64,000 bases of DNA, from positions 12,675,102-12,739,101 of the forward strand of contig CM072513.1 of NCBI GenBank assembly GCA_036898135.1, written 5' to 3'. Under the pieces are notes generated by a model that was not told where the DNA came from, made no database searches, and worked only from the letters and a program-made list of their open reading frames with translations. The DNA comes from Oncomelania hupensis (lineage: Eukaryota > Mollusca > Gastropoda > Littorinimorpha > Pomatiopsidae). Each line of letters starts with the position of its first letter. Position 1 is the first letter of the stretch. Positions 1 through 12,346 of the stretch are shown piece by piece. Position numbers and translations under genes: made by a program.

Positions 1-36
1 AAGATGGAGATGACAAGGGAGCGCAGCAGTCTTACC
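1..36 (-). mobile_element. LINE fragment at window edge
   Basis: The first 36 bases match, with a few changes, positions 23084-23119 inside the RTE-like LINE described below (shared core 'acaagggagcgcagcag'). The orientation is minus, as in that copy. Homology stops at about base 37. The element therefore runs off the left edge of the window and only a scrap of its C-terminal coding region is visible. Confidence 0.6.
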
Positions 37-1188
37 TACACCAAAAACTGAATGAGAAAGCACCTTGTGCGTGGCCTTATTGCGTGAAGTTGTGCGCTAT
101 ATATTGATTGGATAAGTTTGGATGGAATGATTCTGAAATAGAAAAGTTCCGAGGCCGTGCAATATTCCTCAGGGGTAGAATTTGGGATTTATAACGGCTC
201 TTAAAACCCAACAAACGATATAAACTATGTTCTGCTGACCATCAAAGGGTAAAGTTCTCCGTTCTTATTTGAAAGTCTGCAGTACACATTGTGTTGCATG
301 GCCTGGTGTGGAGCAACATCACTGCATCGTAACATGTTTGGTTTACTCCGGTGACAAGTATTACCCCAAATCCAAATCCACAGCCAAACGATTCCAGTCC
401 ATGCATACAGTTCCAACGACGGGAACCTCTCAGCTGTTGTGGGTGTAGGGTCCGTGGCCTATCAAGCCCACACAAGTGGAAAAGTAAACAACCTATCTAG
501 GCTCAGCCGCTAACGTGGACAGTTTGGTCCGTGTTTGGACAACAATGACTTCTAAACCTTTACCTGTACCTACAAACCCTTTACCTTCCCCTCAGCCCGC
601 TTTTATCGGTTACTATTGAGATATGGTGATAAGTGACCACTGTCCAGTTTGGTCAGTCCGATAGCGAAGTGGACACAAGGGGACAGTCTTTAAAAGTTTA
701 TCAGAGATTGGGGCCACACAGTTTGTTGGGGGCAGCGGCTGTTAGGAAAGCAAGTAGAGCAGGATGATGGATTGAGTTTCTATGCTGGGAGGCTCAGCTA
801 TGTCTTTTGTTGTCCGATGTGGAGGGAAGACAGCACACAATGTTGTTAGGGCACACCACACAAAGATTAACAATTTTAATGTGCATTCTTTAGGCCAGTT
901 TTATCATCATTTCTTCTTCAGGCCCAGCAATTCTCCCCCATACACAGCACTAAACACTAAAGCAAATGATTCTATCCCAAACATAGCACTACAAACCACA
1001 TTTCCGCATCACAAGATTGTGCAGAGACACAAGTTGTTGGTAGTGTTCTGTCTTATCGCCGGGTTTTCCAACACTCAGCCCAATAAAATATATCTTACTT
1101 CTGTTGCCTTCAACTTCATCTACGAGGGCTACGTATTAGTAACTTTCATATTGTCAAAAGTCTGAAAGTACTTTACTTAAATCCATAA
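37..1188. other. Unassigned unique-looking sequence
   Basis: No repeat, RNA gene or recognisable protein was found. An open frame of 127 codons lies at 782-1165 (+). Its product has no signal peptide, domain or family motif I recognise and its codon use is not distinctive, so I do not call it a gene. Confidence 0.4.
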
Positions 1189-1500
1189 ATCCTTGGGATG
1201 AGAGTATAAACCGAGGTCTAGTCAGTGCTCGCACGCATACCATCGCACCGACTAAATATCCAGACGCTCATGTCCTAGTCGGGGCGTCAGACTGTGCGCC
1301 CAAAGTGTGCATGTGGGCGCCTCGGGCGGCTTTAGTTAGATCCTGTATTGGTCAGCGCCTTGAGACGCTGTAGAGCGGGAAAAGTGCACTATCAAAAGCC
1401 TATATACATACTATCATCAGTTCAAAGTAGCTCTAGGGCGGGAAAAGTGCACTATCAAAAGCCTATATACATACTACCATCAGTTCAAAGTAGCTCCAAA
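1189..1500 (+). mobile_element. L2-tailed SINE-like element, with duplicated tail
   Basis: From 'gatgagagtataaaccgagg' to 'cagcgccttgaga' this matches the element at 37914-38225 in opposite orientation. The 3' part ('gcgggaaaagtgcactat') corresponds to the 'ctggaaaagcgctatataag' tail of the other copy. This kind of tail is typical of L2/CR1-dependent retroposons. The tail lies in a 62-bp unit present twice in tandem (about 1372-1497), so tandem duplication began at the 3' end. Internal sequence is shorter than in the 38-kb copy, so this one is partly deleted. Confidence 0.55.
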
Positions 1501-2062
1501 ATTCTGTTGTTGCTTTTTTTTAATCTTGAACTTAATCCTCTCATTCTTAAAGTTGTAACTTGTAAACTACTATCCAAAGACTAGTCTCCGTAAGTTCTGT
1601 AAATGTGTCCTGTGTGAGGCATTCTGAAACGTCTAACTCTTTCCTTCTTTCTCTCTTTCTTTCTTTCTTTCTATCCTAGATTTATAGATAGATGATGGAT
1701 GCGTGTAGCTATCTCTATCAGTCGTTCTTTACCAAGATTCCTGCGCGATTTGGGAGTCTAAATTACGGTCTTGGTCACATAATAATTTATATTTGTTTTC
1801 GGGTTTCAAAGTATCAATGGCTCAAAGAAGAATTGATTTGTCCTAGTCAGGCGACTAGCTTAATTGGTTTCAAGAGAAGAAGAGCTAGTAGTCACACAAC
1901 AATACAAATAGAATGACGCCAGTCGTATTTATGCGATTTAACTTTTATATATTGAACACAACTTCTAAAACTTTAATTAAATGTAATTAATAATTATAAG
2001 CCGTCCAGTAAGCTGGAAAGTTCTTAACAAGACTTCTTCATCATGTTATAAATTATATAATT
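1501..2062. other. Unassigned AT-rich sequence
   Basis: No gene or known element seen. A short CTTT-rich pyrimidine tract lies at about 1640-1675 and the last 150 bases are strongly AT-rich. A 74-codon open frame at 1692-1916 has no recognisable features. Confidence 0.35.
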
Positions 2063-2078
2063 ATGTATATAATTTCTG

Positions 2079-2652
2079 ACCACCGTTGGGGTGCCGGGGG
2101 TTTCAGTATAAATAGTATCCCCACTTTCTGGAAATTTAGTGCTTTAAATTCCCAATGTCGCTGTCTTTCTCATTTGCTCTTTTCTCATTCCTGCTCTTTT
2201 CTATCAATCTGCTATACTATCGTCTTCTTCGCTAGACCAGTCTCCTACCTTTTTTCTTGAAAACTCTTCCGGAACAAGACTCCTTGTTTGTGTATGAGGT
2301 CTGTTGGATCAGCTTGGGAATATTGGACGCTTTCTGCCAGGTGGTCACTAGGGCTTCCTATGATGTTATTATTTACCAATGTAGGCATTTTATATGTATG
2401 TGTTTTGTTGATAATTTATAGTGATGTTTGTATTCTATTTTGTTTTTGTAAACGGGGGTTGGATAAGTTGGGGTGAAGCCTCAGCCGTCCCCTGCGTGGG
2501 ATGTCTTTATTGTAAAGTGACTGGCTGGTGGAGAGCTTTCGGTTTTCCCACTAGGGTTGTTTCAGCAGATCTTTTATGCGGATCGGGGGTTGTCCGGTCC
2601 TGATTTGGCTCGGAAGAGTCCGCTGGACCTAAAGCAATAATAATGTAATGTA
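2079..2652 (+). mobile_element. 575-bp retroposon, copy 1
   Basis: First of five near-full-length copies (others 15939-16516, 17413-17992, 48571-49148, 52491-53080). It starts 'accaccgttggggtgccggg', has a TATA-like 'gtataaatagtatcc' about 25 bases in, and ends '...cctaaagcaataata' plus a (TGTAA)n tail. A perfect 16-bp target-site duplication, 'atgtatataatttctg', flanks it at 2063-2078 and 2653-2668. The tail and the long target duplications indicate LINE-assisted retroposition. No reverse transcriptase, LTR, or tRNA/5S/7SL head was found. A 60-codon frame (2421-2603) recurs in all copies but looks neutral. I do not recognise the family. Confidence 0.85.
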
Positions 2653-2909
2653 ATGTATATAATTTCTGGTAGTCTAATAGTGTTACGAGAAGTTTTGATA
2701 TCAGTTGCAGTTGGGAGGAGACTTAGCTCTCGGTTGCGATGAGTGCTTGAGTCGGGTGGTCATTCAGGGAGTCTAATCACTCTCAGGATGATCGGGTGAG
2801 TCTGGTAGCTTTGGGGCCGGACGTGGTGAAGTAGATTCTGGTCGATCTCCTTTCCACGGGAGCAAGCATTCGGGCGTTGCCTCCACAGACCGTCCCAGAG
2901 CTGAACTGG

Positions 2910-3478
2910 AATCAGTGGTCTAATACATCTGCCAATCAGTGGTCTAATACATCTGCCAATCAGTGGTCTAATACATCTGCCAATCAGTGGTCTAATACAT
3001 CTGCCAATCAGTGGTCTAATACATCCTGCCAATCAATGGTCTAATACATCCTGCCAATCAGTGGTCTAATACATCCTGCCTATCAGTGGTTTAATACTAC
3101 CAATCATTGGTCTAATACATCCTGCCAATCAGTGGTCTAATACATCCTGCCAATCAGTGGTCTAATACATCTGCCAATCAATGGTCTAATACATCCTGCC
3201 AATCAGTGGTCTAATACATCTGCCAATCAATGGTCTAATACATCCTGCCAATCAGTGGTTTGATACATCCTGCCAATCAGTGGTCTAATACATCTGTCAA
3301 TCAGTGGTCTAATACATCCTGCCAATCAGTGGTCTAATACATCTGCCAATCAGTGGTCTAATACATCCTGTCAATCAGTGGTTAATACATCCTGCCAATC
3401 AGTGGTCTAATACATCTGCCAATCAGTGGTCTAATACATCCTGTCAATCAGTGGTCTAATACATCTGCCAATCAGTGG
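2910..3478. repeat. 24-25 bp minisatellite
   Basis: About 23 tandem units with core 'caatcagtggtctaatacat' and a variable 'ctg/cctg' join that makes unit length alternate between 24 and 25 bases. Several units carry single changes or a deletion near 3090. The 90-codon minus-strand frame over its left end is a repeat artefact. Confidence 0.95.
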
Positions 3479-3739
3479 AGTGGGGAAGAGGATGAGGGGC
3501 TGAAGGTGGGCTTGGACATTGATTGACATTGATTGACATTGTGCGTAAGGCTGCACGCACTAGCAGTCAATGGCGTTGTGTTCGCCGACAAGTATATATG
3601 TACACAAGAGTGTTTTTGAAATGATGATGATGATCCTTGTTGTCAGGGTGGCGAGTTGGTGATTCGTCCTTAACGCTAACGCAAAAGGACGTCAAGCTTC
3701 GTTATTCCTGTAAAAGCTGACAAGCAGCATCCCACCTTA

Positions 3740-4470
3740 CTATGGCTCTGTAGGTCAGGCAGACTTACAGGAGTAATGTTAGTCAGGCAGACCCACAGGA
3801 GCAATGTTAGACAGGCAGACTTACAGGATCATCAGGTGTAGTCAGGAATACCCACCGGATCAATGTTAGCCAGGCAGACCCACAGGAGCAATGCTAGGCA
3901 GACCAACAGGATCAATGGTAGTCAGACAGACAGACATGATCATTCTTATGATAGTCAGGACTACCTACAGGGTCAATGTTAGCCAGGCAGACCCACAGGA
4001 GCAATGTTAGACAGACGTACAGGATTAATGGTAGTTAGGAATACACACAGTATCAATGGTAGTCAGGCAGACCCACAGGAGCAAAGTTAGGCAGACGTAC
4101 AGGATCAATGGTAGCCACGCAGACGTACAGGATCAATGGTAGTCAAGTAGACCTTCAGGATCACTCTTATCGTAGTATGTAATGCCTACAAGATCAGGAT
4201 CACTCTTATCGTAATGCCTACAGGATCAATGGTAGTCAAGTAGACCTTCAGGATCACTCTTATCGTAGTATGTAATGCCTACAGGATCAATGGTAGTCAA
4301 GTAGACCTTCAGGATCACTCTTATCGTAGTGTGTAATGCCTACAGGATCAATGGTAGTCAGGCTGACCTACAGGAGCAGTGGTAGTGAGGAATACCGACA
4401 GGATCAATAGTAGTCAAGAATATCTACAGGATCAATAGTAGTCAGGCGGACTTACAGGATCAATGTTGGA
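3740..4470. repeat. Degenerate ~29-bp minisatellite
   Basis: Diverged tandem units built on 'caggatcaatggtagtcagg' and 'cagac(c/t)(t/c)acagg'. From 4140 to 4350 they are embedded in a longer sub-repeat containing 'gatcactcttatcgta'. Heavy divergence on the left and near-identity at 4150-4350 suggest recent re-amplification of one segment. Confidence 0.85.
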
Positions 4471-4747
4471 CAGAAAGCGTGTGGAGTACGGGCTCAGTCT
4501 AATCGCTGAAAGATTGGGTTTGTCAGCCTTTCGCCCTCGGGTAGGCGCGGCGCAACGAGGTATTGTAAAGAGGATTTCTTAAATGCGTTAACGGACCGGT
4601 CAGAGTGGCTACAGCCATCTGGTATTTTGTTCTATGCTTTAAAATGCCACCCGGCGTGGCACAATGCGGCCGGAGACCAGTTAAGTCATTAACGGAGTAA
4701 AAAGTTGTTTCTGTACCCGTTTCAGAGTGAAGGCTCTACTCTGGCGC

Positions 4748-4980
4748 ACGCTGAGCAGCATAGATCAACTGCAAATACAATAGAAATAGATAGATACAAT
4801 ACAACGCTGAGCAGCATAGATCAACTGCAAATACAATAGAAATAGATATAGATACAATACAATTTAAAAATAGATAAATACAATTTTAAAATAGATAGGT
4901 ACAATACAATATTATTTTAAAATAAGTATAAGTATGATAAATAATAGATATGTATAAGTTTGATAAGTATAAGTATAATA
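4748..4980. repeat. 56-bp duplication and AT-rich tract
   Basis: 'cgctgagcagcatagatcaa' occurs at 4748 and again at 4804, so a 56-bp unit is present twice. It is followed by AT-rich sequence made of 'atagata' and 'agtatgataag' words. Confidence 0.75.
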
Positions 4981-5985
4981 AGTATGATAAGTATGGCTTC
5001 CTTATTGTGGTCTGTGCTACATCACGTGTTTCCTGTTGTTTTTTTTAATTACATCATTACGTACTAAACACATAGCATTGTATGGAATGTTGTTCATTTC
5101 TAATATTGACACTACTTTCAAGGAATATTCACACTGCTTCAATTAAGCTGCTTTGCTAACCAAACTGTCTGCTATTGTGTTCCAGCTCAGCAGACGTTCA
5201 CCAATAGTCTGTTACAGGTGAATGTTGACCTTCGTCGCTTGTTCTCCTTGGTTGGGCCGTCCCTTCCAACTCTTTCTGTAGTGGACGTTGGGGCTGAACC
5301 AGCGCTAGACAAGCCCACAATCAATAGCTTAGAGCTGACCATTCCATTTTAACTGCATTCACAAGCTAACAACAATGAACTGAATTTTGAAACAATGCTA
5401 TTCACAGTGGAAAGTTATGTAAAAGTAAATAATTGTTCTCGTACACTACATTCAACGTATCAGCTCCATTAAAGTACTCTATGAGACATAGAAAAAACGC
5501 TTGCCAAAGCCCAAAGTGTCGACTTCAGATCGAACAAACGCCAACTTAAAATGAGAAAACCATTCGAGAAACAATATGTTCAACTGGTGTCCATTTTAAA
5601 CTTTATCAAAACAAATTTTCCCTTTTGTGGAATTTAAAAAATATGCTTTAATTTTACTTTGAAAGCTTTGCAGACCCCTCCCGCACCCCCCCCCCCCCTT
5701 CTCCTTTCCTTAGTGTTATCTTCGGGTTTTAAGAATCCTTTCCGAAGGAACATTTTAATACCACACACCACTCCTCCCATGATATCCTCCTTTCAATGTA
5801 ATGACTTCACCTTCACCACCTTCTCCTCTGTCGTCTTCTACCTACTGGCCGCTACCTACCTTTCTACAATGTAAGGGGAACATCGCCTTAGCACAAAACA
5901 GAACAAATGAAAATGTCACCAATCGCACTAATTGTGTATTACTTCCCATGGCATCTCCATACCGGCTTCTAATTGAAACTGGCGG
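4981..5985. other. Unassigned sequence
   Basis: No gene or element recognised. It contains a C-run at about 5688-5698 and ordinary AT-rich sequence. Short open frames on both strands overlap the adjacent microsatellite and are not supported. Confidence 0.35.
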
Positions 5986-5986
5986 C

Positions 5987-6079
<93 letters not shown>

Positions 6080-6150
6080 TTAATATTAATATTAATATTA
6101 ATATTAATATTAATATTATTAATAATAATATTAATATTAATAATAATAAA
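5986..6150. repeat. (TAA)n and (ATTAAT)n microsatellite
   Basis: About 30 TAA triplets change into an 'attaat' hexamer tract and then back into TAA-type repeats. Poly-Ile and poly-Leu open frames here are artefacts. Confidence 0.97.
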
Positions 6151-6185
6151 TGTTGGACCCAAACGGGTGCCGATTTCCCTCGTGT

Positions 6186-6248
<63 letters not shown>

Positions 6249-6516
6249 ACCGTGTAGAAACGCCGTTGTGATGACTTTCACGAAACTACGTTACTTTGAC
6301 ATTTTTACAAATTTGTCCATTTTTTGAAGCTAACCCTAACCCTAACCTTAACTCTAACCCTAACCCTAACTTTAACACAACCCTAACCTTAACGGAACAC
6401 TGTTTTGACGTCAAAATAACGGGGTCCGTCAAAAGAAAGTACGTAGAGGTTCAAGTGTATGCTAAAATAAAGGCGTTTCTACCTAGCCACACACACACAC
6501 ACACACATCCACACCC

Positions 6517-6540
<24 letters not shown>
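6186..6540 (+). repeat. Telomere-repeat-bearing dispersed element, copy 1
   Basis: (CT)n and (CA)n, then 'atgactttcacgaaac', then a degenerate CCCTAA/CCTTAA array at 6330-6392, then 'aacggaacac', 'ttttgacgtcaaaa', 'tacgtagaggttca' and a second (CA)n. The same order occurs in reverse complement at 11990-12390 ('atgactttcccgaaac', CCCTAA array, 'aacgga', 'tgacgtcaaaa', 'tatgtagatgttca', (CA)n). The unit is therefore a dispersed repeat with built-in interstitial telomeric motifs, not a telomere end or a fusion scar. No coding capacity was seen. Confidence 0.65.
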
Positions 6541-6548
<8 letters not shown>

Positions 6549-7330
6549 GCACACCCACACTACATACCACGTTTCAAAGAAATCCGTCGATTAGTTTCAG
6601 AGAAAAGTGTGCAAAATAAATAACTAAATGAAAATACTAATATTACGTAATCACGATGACGTCACTTCATATACATAAGTTTTGACAAAAGCTTAATGCA
6701 TCTGTAACTCTTATTACATAAAACGTGTAAAGGAAATTTAAAAAAAAATAATGTCAAAGGTGACGCCATCATAATTACGTCAATCGATTTGCATAAGTTT
6801 GATTTTATGTTTGAAGTTTAGTTAAAGTCTAAGTATATACCAAATTTGAACCAAATCGCAAAAGAAGTTTGGGAGAAAATAGGATTAGAAAAAAAACAAC
6901 AATTTATTACATCACCACGATGACATCACACCATGGCGTCACTCAATATTGTTTCGTTTAAGGCTCAAGGCATCTATATACTCTAATTGCATACGAAGTT
7001 TTAAATTATTTTAACTAAAAAATTTTTTACAATGATTTTTCGATGATTACCTTACTCGATTTACATAAGTTTGGAGACACTGGTAAAAGTCTAAGTACAT
7101 ACTAAACTTGAACCAAAATTTTCCAGTAGTTTGGGATAGAAAAAAAAACAAGAAAAAAAAAACAACACAATTGATGACATCATCATGATGACGTCACCCA
7201 ACATGCATATTTTTATGTCATCTGGTGGTGTTTACTATTTTGGAACTACATACCAAGTTTTAAGCAAATCCGCCCATTAGTGTCAGAGAAGAATGCGCAA
7301 ATGTTACCTCCGGACGCGGGACGGAGGCTG
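6541..7330. repeat. Diverged internal repeats with CRE-like motifs
   Basis: At least four degraded copies of a block of the form 'taccaagttttaagcaaatc ... agtttcagagaagaatg' occur near 6565, 6835, 7105 and 7250. They are linked by 'catgatgacgtcac'-type words (6655, 6920, 7181). The right end reads 'gacgccggacg'. This resembles a common non-autonomous repeat in invertebrate genomes. The exact family is not identified. Confidence 0.5.
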
Positions 7331-7385
7331 GACTGACGCCGGACGCTCAAAGCCATAAACAATAGTTTCCGAGCTTTACAGCTCC

Positions 7386-7388
7386 AGA

Positions 7389-7470
<82 letters not shown>

Positions 7471-7471
7471 A
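7386..7471. repeat. (CTA)n microsatellite
   Basis: About 28 perfect CTA/TAC triplets. The poly-Ser frame on the minus strand is an artefact. Confidence 0.97.
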
Positions 7472-8244
7472 TGTATCTTGTAGAACGTAAAACCAAACTT
7501 GTAGTTTGCTCTGGGCATTGATTCACGTGCACTAAACATCTCCCTCAATTGGAAGAACTAAAAACCAACATGATACTTGTAATACTTTAAATGAAAAGGG
7601 AAGACAACTGTTATATAAATGAACTAAAAGTTTCGTTTACCCATTGTAGTTTACCTCCCACTCCACCCCCATTCTCCCCATTTCCTAGTAAAACAACATT
7701 GTACTCGCTGAACAGATAGAGAAAGAAAGGCCAAGGTTGACTATTGCTCTTCTACTAGTTACAGGCAGAAATCTCAGCTAAATACAGGTGGCAGGAGATC
7801 ACTGGAGCACACTCCACCTACACCCACAGAGCTTGGAGATTCATTTGCAGTGGCTAACTGCAATTTACCTTCCCTGCTTATCCCGTGTACTGCCGGTGCA
7901 TGCCTCTTCGTCTTTGTTCACGGTTGGCCTGTACGCTTATGCGCTGCCCTTAATTAAGTCTTTTGATTGTTAACACTGCAGCACTTATTTGAATGAGGGG
8001 TTCTTCATATCTTTCAATATGGTTTTAACTGACAAAGTGCGGTGTACCTTTCGTGTTCATCCTGTTCGCAGTCGCTGTACGCCGCTCTGTGTTTGTTAAT
8101 TATATCGATTTGTACGTTCCTTCGGCGCATGTGTAAATGTATACGAATAACAGTAATGATTGGGTATACGGCGCAATAGCAATGGGGTGCACGCCGCAAC
8201 AACCAACCCATCGCTAAACGTGGAGCATACCCAGTCATATTGCG
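7472..8244. other. Unassigned sequence
   Basis: No gene, RNA or repeat recognised. Two short open frames (7788-7973 and 8014-8238) have no family features. Confidence 0.35.
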
Positions 8245-10562
8245 GCGCCTAGCCTACAAATAGTTGTGTAACCTAATGAATGTCGCCTAGCCTACAAATA
8301 GTTGTGTAACCTAATGAATGTCGCCTAGCCTACAAATAGTTGTGTAACCTAATGAATGTCGCCTAGCCTACAAATAGTTGTGTAACCTAATGAATGTCGC
8401 CTAGCCTACAAATAGTTGTGTAACCTAATGAATGTCGCCTAGCCTACAAATAGTTGTGTAACCTAATGAATGTCGCCTAGCCTACAAATAGTTGTGTAAC
8501 CTAATGAATGTCGCCTAGCCTACAAATAGTTGTGTAACCTAATGAATGTCGCCTAGCCTACAAATAGTTGTGTAACCTAATGAATGTCGCCTAGCCTACA
8601 AATAGTTGTGTAACCTAATGAATGTCGCCTAGCCTAGAAATAGTTGTGTAACCTAATGAATGTCGCCTAGCCTAGAAATAGTTGTGTAACCTAATGAATG
8701 TCGCTTAGCCTACAAATAGTTGTGTAACCTAATGAATGTCGCCTAGCCTACAAATAGTTGTGTAACCTAATGAATGTCGCCTAGCCTACAAATAGTTGTG
8801 TAACCTAATGAATGTCGCCTAGCCTACAAATAGTTGTGTAACCTAATGAATGTCGCCTAGCCTACAAATAGTTGTGTAACCTAATGAATGTCGCCTAGCC
8901 TACAAATAGTTGTGTAACCTAATGAATGTCGCCTAGCCTACAAATAGTTGTGTAACCTAATGAATGTCGCCTAGCCTACAAATAGTTGTGTAACCTAATG
9001 AATGTCGCCTAGCCTACAAATAGTTGTGTAACCTAATGAATGTCGCCTAGCCTACAAATAGTTGTGTAACCTAATGAATGTCGCCTAGCCTACAAATAGT
9101 TGTGTAACCTAATGAATGTCGCCTAGCCTACAAATAGTTGTGTAACCTAATGAATGTCGCCTAGCCTACAAATAGTTGTGTAACCTAATGAATGTCGCCT
9201 AGCCTACAAATAGTTGTGTAACCTAATGAATGTCGCCTAGCCTACAAATAGTTGTGTAACCTAATGAATGTCGCCTAGCCTACAAATAGTTGTGTAACCT
9301 AATGAATGTCGCCTAGCCTACAAATAGTTGTGTAACCTAATGAATGTCGCCTAGCCTACAAATAGTTGTGTAATCTAATGAATGTCGCCTAGCCTACTAA
9401 TAGTTGTGTAACCTAATGAATGTCGCCTAGCCTACAAATAGTTGTGTAATCTAATGAATGTCGCCTAGCCTACAAATAGTTGTGTAACCTAATGAATGTC
9501 GCCTAGCCTACAAATAGTTGTGTAACCTAATGAATGTCGCCTAGCCTACAAATAGTTGTGTAACCTAATTAATGTCGCCTAGCCTAGAAATAGTTGTGTA
9601 ACCTAATGAATGTCGCTTAGCCTACAAATAGTTGTGTAACCTAATGAATGTCGCCTAGCCTACAAATAGTTGTGTAACCTAATGAATGTCGCCTAGCCTA
9701 CAAATAGTTGTGTAACCTAATGAATGTCGCCTAGCCTACAAATAGTTGTGTAACCTAATGAATGTCGCCTAGCCTACAAATAGTTGTGTAACCTAATGAA
9801 TGTCGCCTAGCCTACAAATAGTTGTGTAACCTAATGAATGTCGCCTAGCCTACAAATAGTTGTGTAACGTAATGAATGTCGCCTAGCCTACAAATAGTTG
9901 TGTAACCTAATGAATGTCGCCTAGCCTACAAATAGTTGTGTAACCTAATGAATGTCGCCTAGCCTACAAATAGTTGTGTAACCTAATGAATGTCGCCTAG
10001 CCTACAAATAGTTGTGTAACCTAATGAATGTCGCCTAGCCTACAAATAGTTGTGTAACCTAATGAATGTCGCCTAGCCTACAAATAGTTGTGTAACCTAA
10101 TGAATGTCGCCTAGCCTACAAATAGTTGTGTAACCTAATGAATGTCGCCTAGCCTACAAATAGTTGTGTAACCTAATGAATGTCGCCTAGCCTACAAATA
10201 GTTGTGTAACCTAATGAATGTCGCCTAGCCTACAAATAGTTGTGTAACCTAATGAATGTCGCCTAGCCTACAAATAGTTGTGTAATCTAATGAATGTCGC
10301 CTAGCCTACTAATAGTTGTGTAACCTAATGAATGTCGCCTAGCCTACAAATAGTTGTGTAACCTAATGAATGTCGCCTAGCCTACAAATAGTTGTGTAAT
10401 CTAATGAATGTCGCCTAGCCTACAAATAGTTGTGTAACCTAATGAATGTCGCCTAGCCTACAAATAGTTGTGTAACCTAATGAATTTCGCCTAGCCTACA
10501 AATAGTTGTGTAACCTAATGAATGTCGCCTAGCCTACAAATAGTTGTGTAACCTAATGAATT
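8245..10562. repeat. 38-bp satellite with 912-bp higher-order repeat
   Basis: About 61 head-to-tail copies of a 38-bp unit ('gcctagcctacaaatagttg' then 'tgtaacctaatgaatgtc'), nearly identical over 2.3 kb. Variants recur at a fixed distance: 'cctagaaat' at 8671 and 9583, 'gcttagcc' at 8703 and 9615, and 'taatct' at 9371 and 10283. All three are exactly 912 bp apart, or 24 units. After 10283 the second block has one extra unit before the next 'taatct' (10397 rather than 10359). This shows block duplication followed by a single unit gain. There are no long open frames. Confidence 0.97.
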
Positions 10563-11220
10563 TATTAATTAAATCTTTCAATCACACCAAATGACCGATA
10601 AATCAAGAAATGGCCGTTGATTATACTTTCCACTTGTCTGCAACTTTGTCCTTAAGCTTGTATTTCATAGTAACTGTTAAAAGTAAACGTTTTCAGTCAT
10701 ACGCTTGAAAAAATGTCAACATTAAATACTGTTATAACTACTCTTGAATCTCTCAGTTTTTCAAGATAATTTATTGTGGTTAATTGCAATAAATACGACT
10801 TTTTTATTTTGATAGAATATGTGTTTCACGTTCTTTTTTTTTCTTCTTCTAAATTATCTTTTTATAGTTAGAGACATTGCTTGCCACATGAATTAACAGA
10901 ACTTCTGAAGGTGTTTAAAATTTTATTTATGGTGACAAATTGAGACCTACGAACTCCTGACAGAATCTTGCTTGCTCCCTCCAAATTGCAAATGGCGACT
11001 CCGGTAGATTAAGTACGTATAAAACAGAAATGGAAACTAAAATGTCAAATTGTAGTTTTTCATAGCCAAAATCTGCACCTATCGACCTGGCCCAGGTCCA
11101 GACTTCCACCGCTCTCTCTTACTCAACTCAATGGGTTGATTCCATCGTTTTTAAATGATCTCAATGGCGGAGATGATGGACGTTGATCAGTTCAGTTGTG
11201 AGACTGACTGGCTATAACGA
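10563..11220. other. Unassigned AT-rich sequence
   Basis: Nothing recognisable. A 60-codon minus-strand frame at 10927-11109 lacks any family motif. Confidence 0.35.
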
Positions 11221-11224
11221 TGAC

Positions 11225-11800
11225 AGAATTTTGATAAGAATTATAAGTAGGTCGTTGCTCTACTGATGACAACGTAAATATGGCTAACAGTCCTATTATA
11301 ATAACAATTTGATAAGTTTGTGTATATAATCACGTGTAAACTGAACAACTGTATATAGTAATGACAGTATTGATAAGAAACGATTATTGTTCATAATGAT
11401 GACGACATACAGACCTGATATAATTATTATAATAACATTGATAAGAATTTGGCCGTCGTTCATTATTAATGACACGTAGCTATGTAACAATGACAGAGTG
11501 GGCAGATTGTTAGTGGTAGGTCATTAGCTTCAATACAAATTCCTATATAACAACAATTAGAATATTATTACATGTACTATATTTAATATAATTAGCACTG
11601 CCGTTTGGACAGGCATACATATCGGGTCGTTGTTCCTAACAATGACAAAATAAACAAATACAGGGTTAGTATTAGGGTTAGACCATGTGCTGTTGTTTAT
11701 AAGCGATTGTCAACAACGTTGACAACGTTTTGATAAGACTGTGAAGGTTGTTCATCATGATGAGAACGTGGCTTAATTCAGCAGATTGTGATTATAATGG
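11225..11800. repeat. Decayed ~70-bp tandem repeat
   Basis: 'gataag' recurs at about 11232, 11310, 11371, 11440 and 11731. Each copy alternates with a word like 'gtcgttgttcataatgatga' (near 11250, 11386, 11453, 11620 and 11745). The spacing of roughly 60-80 bases suggests an old minisatellite now heavily mutated. Confidence 0.5.
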
Positions 11801-11985
11801 ATGTCAGCCTTTCAAATACGGCGCTGTTCCGATAACAATTTCTTCCTTATTGGGTTTGAGCACAGTGTAATAATGGCGGGCTTCCAACTTCAAAATGGGT
11901 AAACGGCATTCACTGCAATTGTCGTGTATTTAAAATGTATGGGATGGCCATTGGGAAGGAAAACAATTTTTAGAATTTGAACATC

Positions 11986-11989
<4 letters not shown>

Positions 11990-12053
<64 letters not shown>

Positions 12054-12346
12054 TGTGTGTGCGTGTGTGTGGGTGTGAGTGTGTGTGTGTGTGTGTGTGT
12101 CCTTGTTTACACAGTGTTATCTGGACAAATCAGTGAACATCTACATAACTTGTATTGACATGCCTACTTCTTTTGACGTCAGAATAAAGATCCGTTAGGG
12201 TTAGGGCTGGGTTAGGGTTAGGGTTAGGGTTTGGGTTAGGGTTCGAACACTACAAAGTACTTAAAAATGGGGACGAAATATGACCCATTGTCAGCACAAC
12301 GTATGTGGCGTTTCGGGAAAGTCATGATAATACTGTTTACCCTCGG

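Noticed and set aside
782..1165. 127-codon frame as a host gene
   Set aside because: No motif, no signal peptide, no splice or promoter support. The length is not remarkable for AT-rich DNA.
6330..6392. Chromosome-end telomere or fusion site
   Set aside because: The array is short and degenerate, and the same flanks occur around the second telomeric array in inverse orientation, so it is part of a dispersed repeat.
8245..10562. CRISPR-like array
   Set aside because: Units are directly adjacent with no unique spacers, no cas genes, and the genome is eukaryotic. The same applies to the other arrays.
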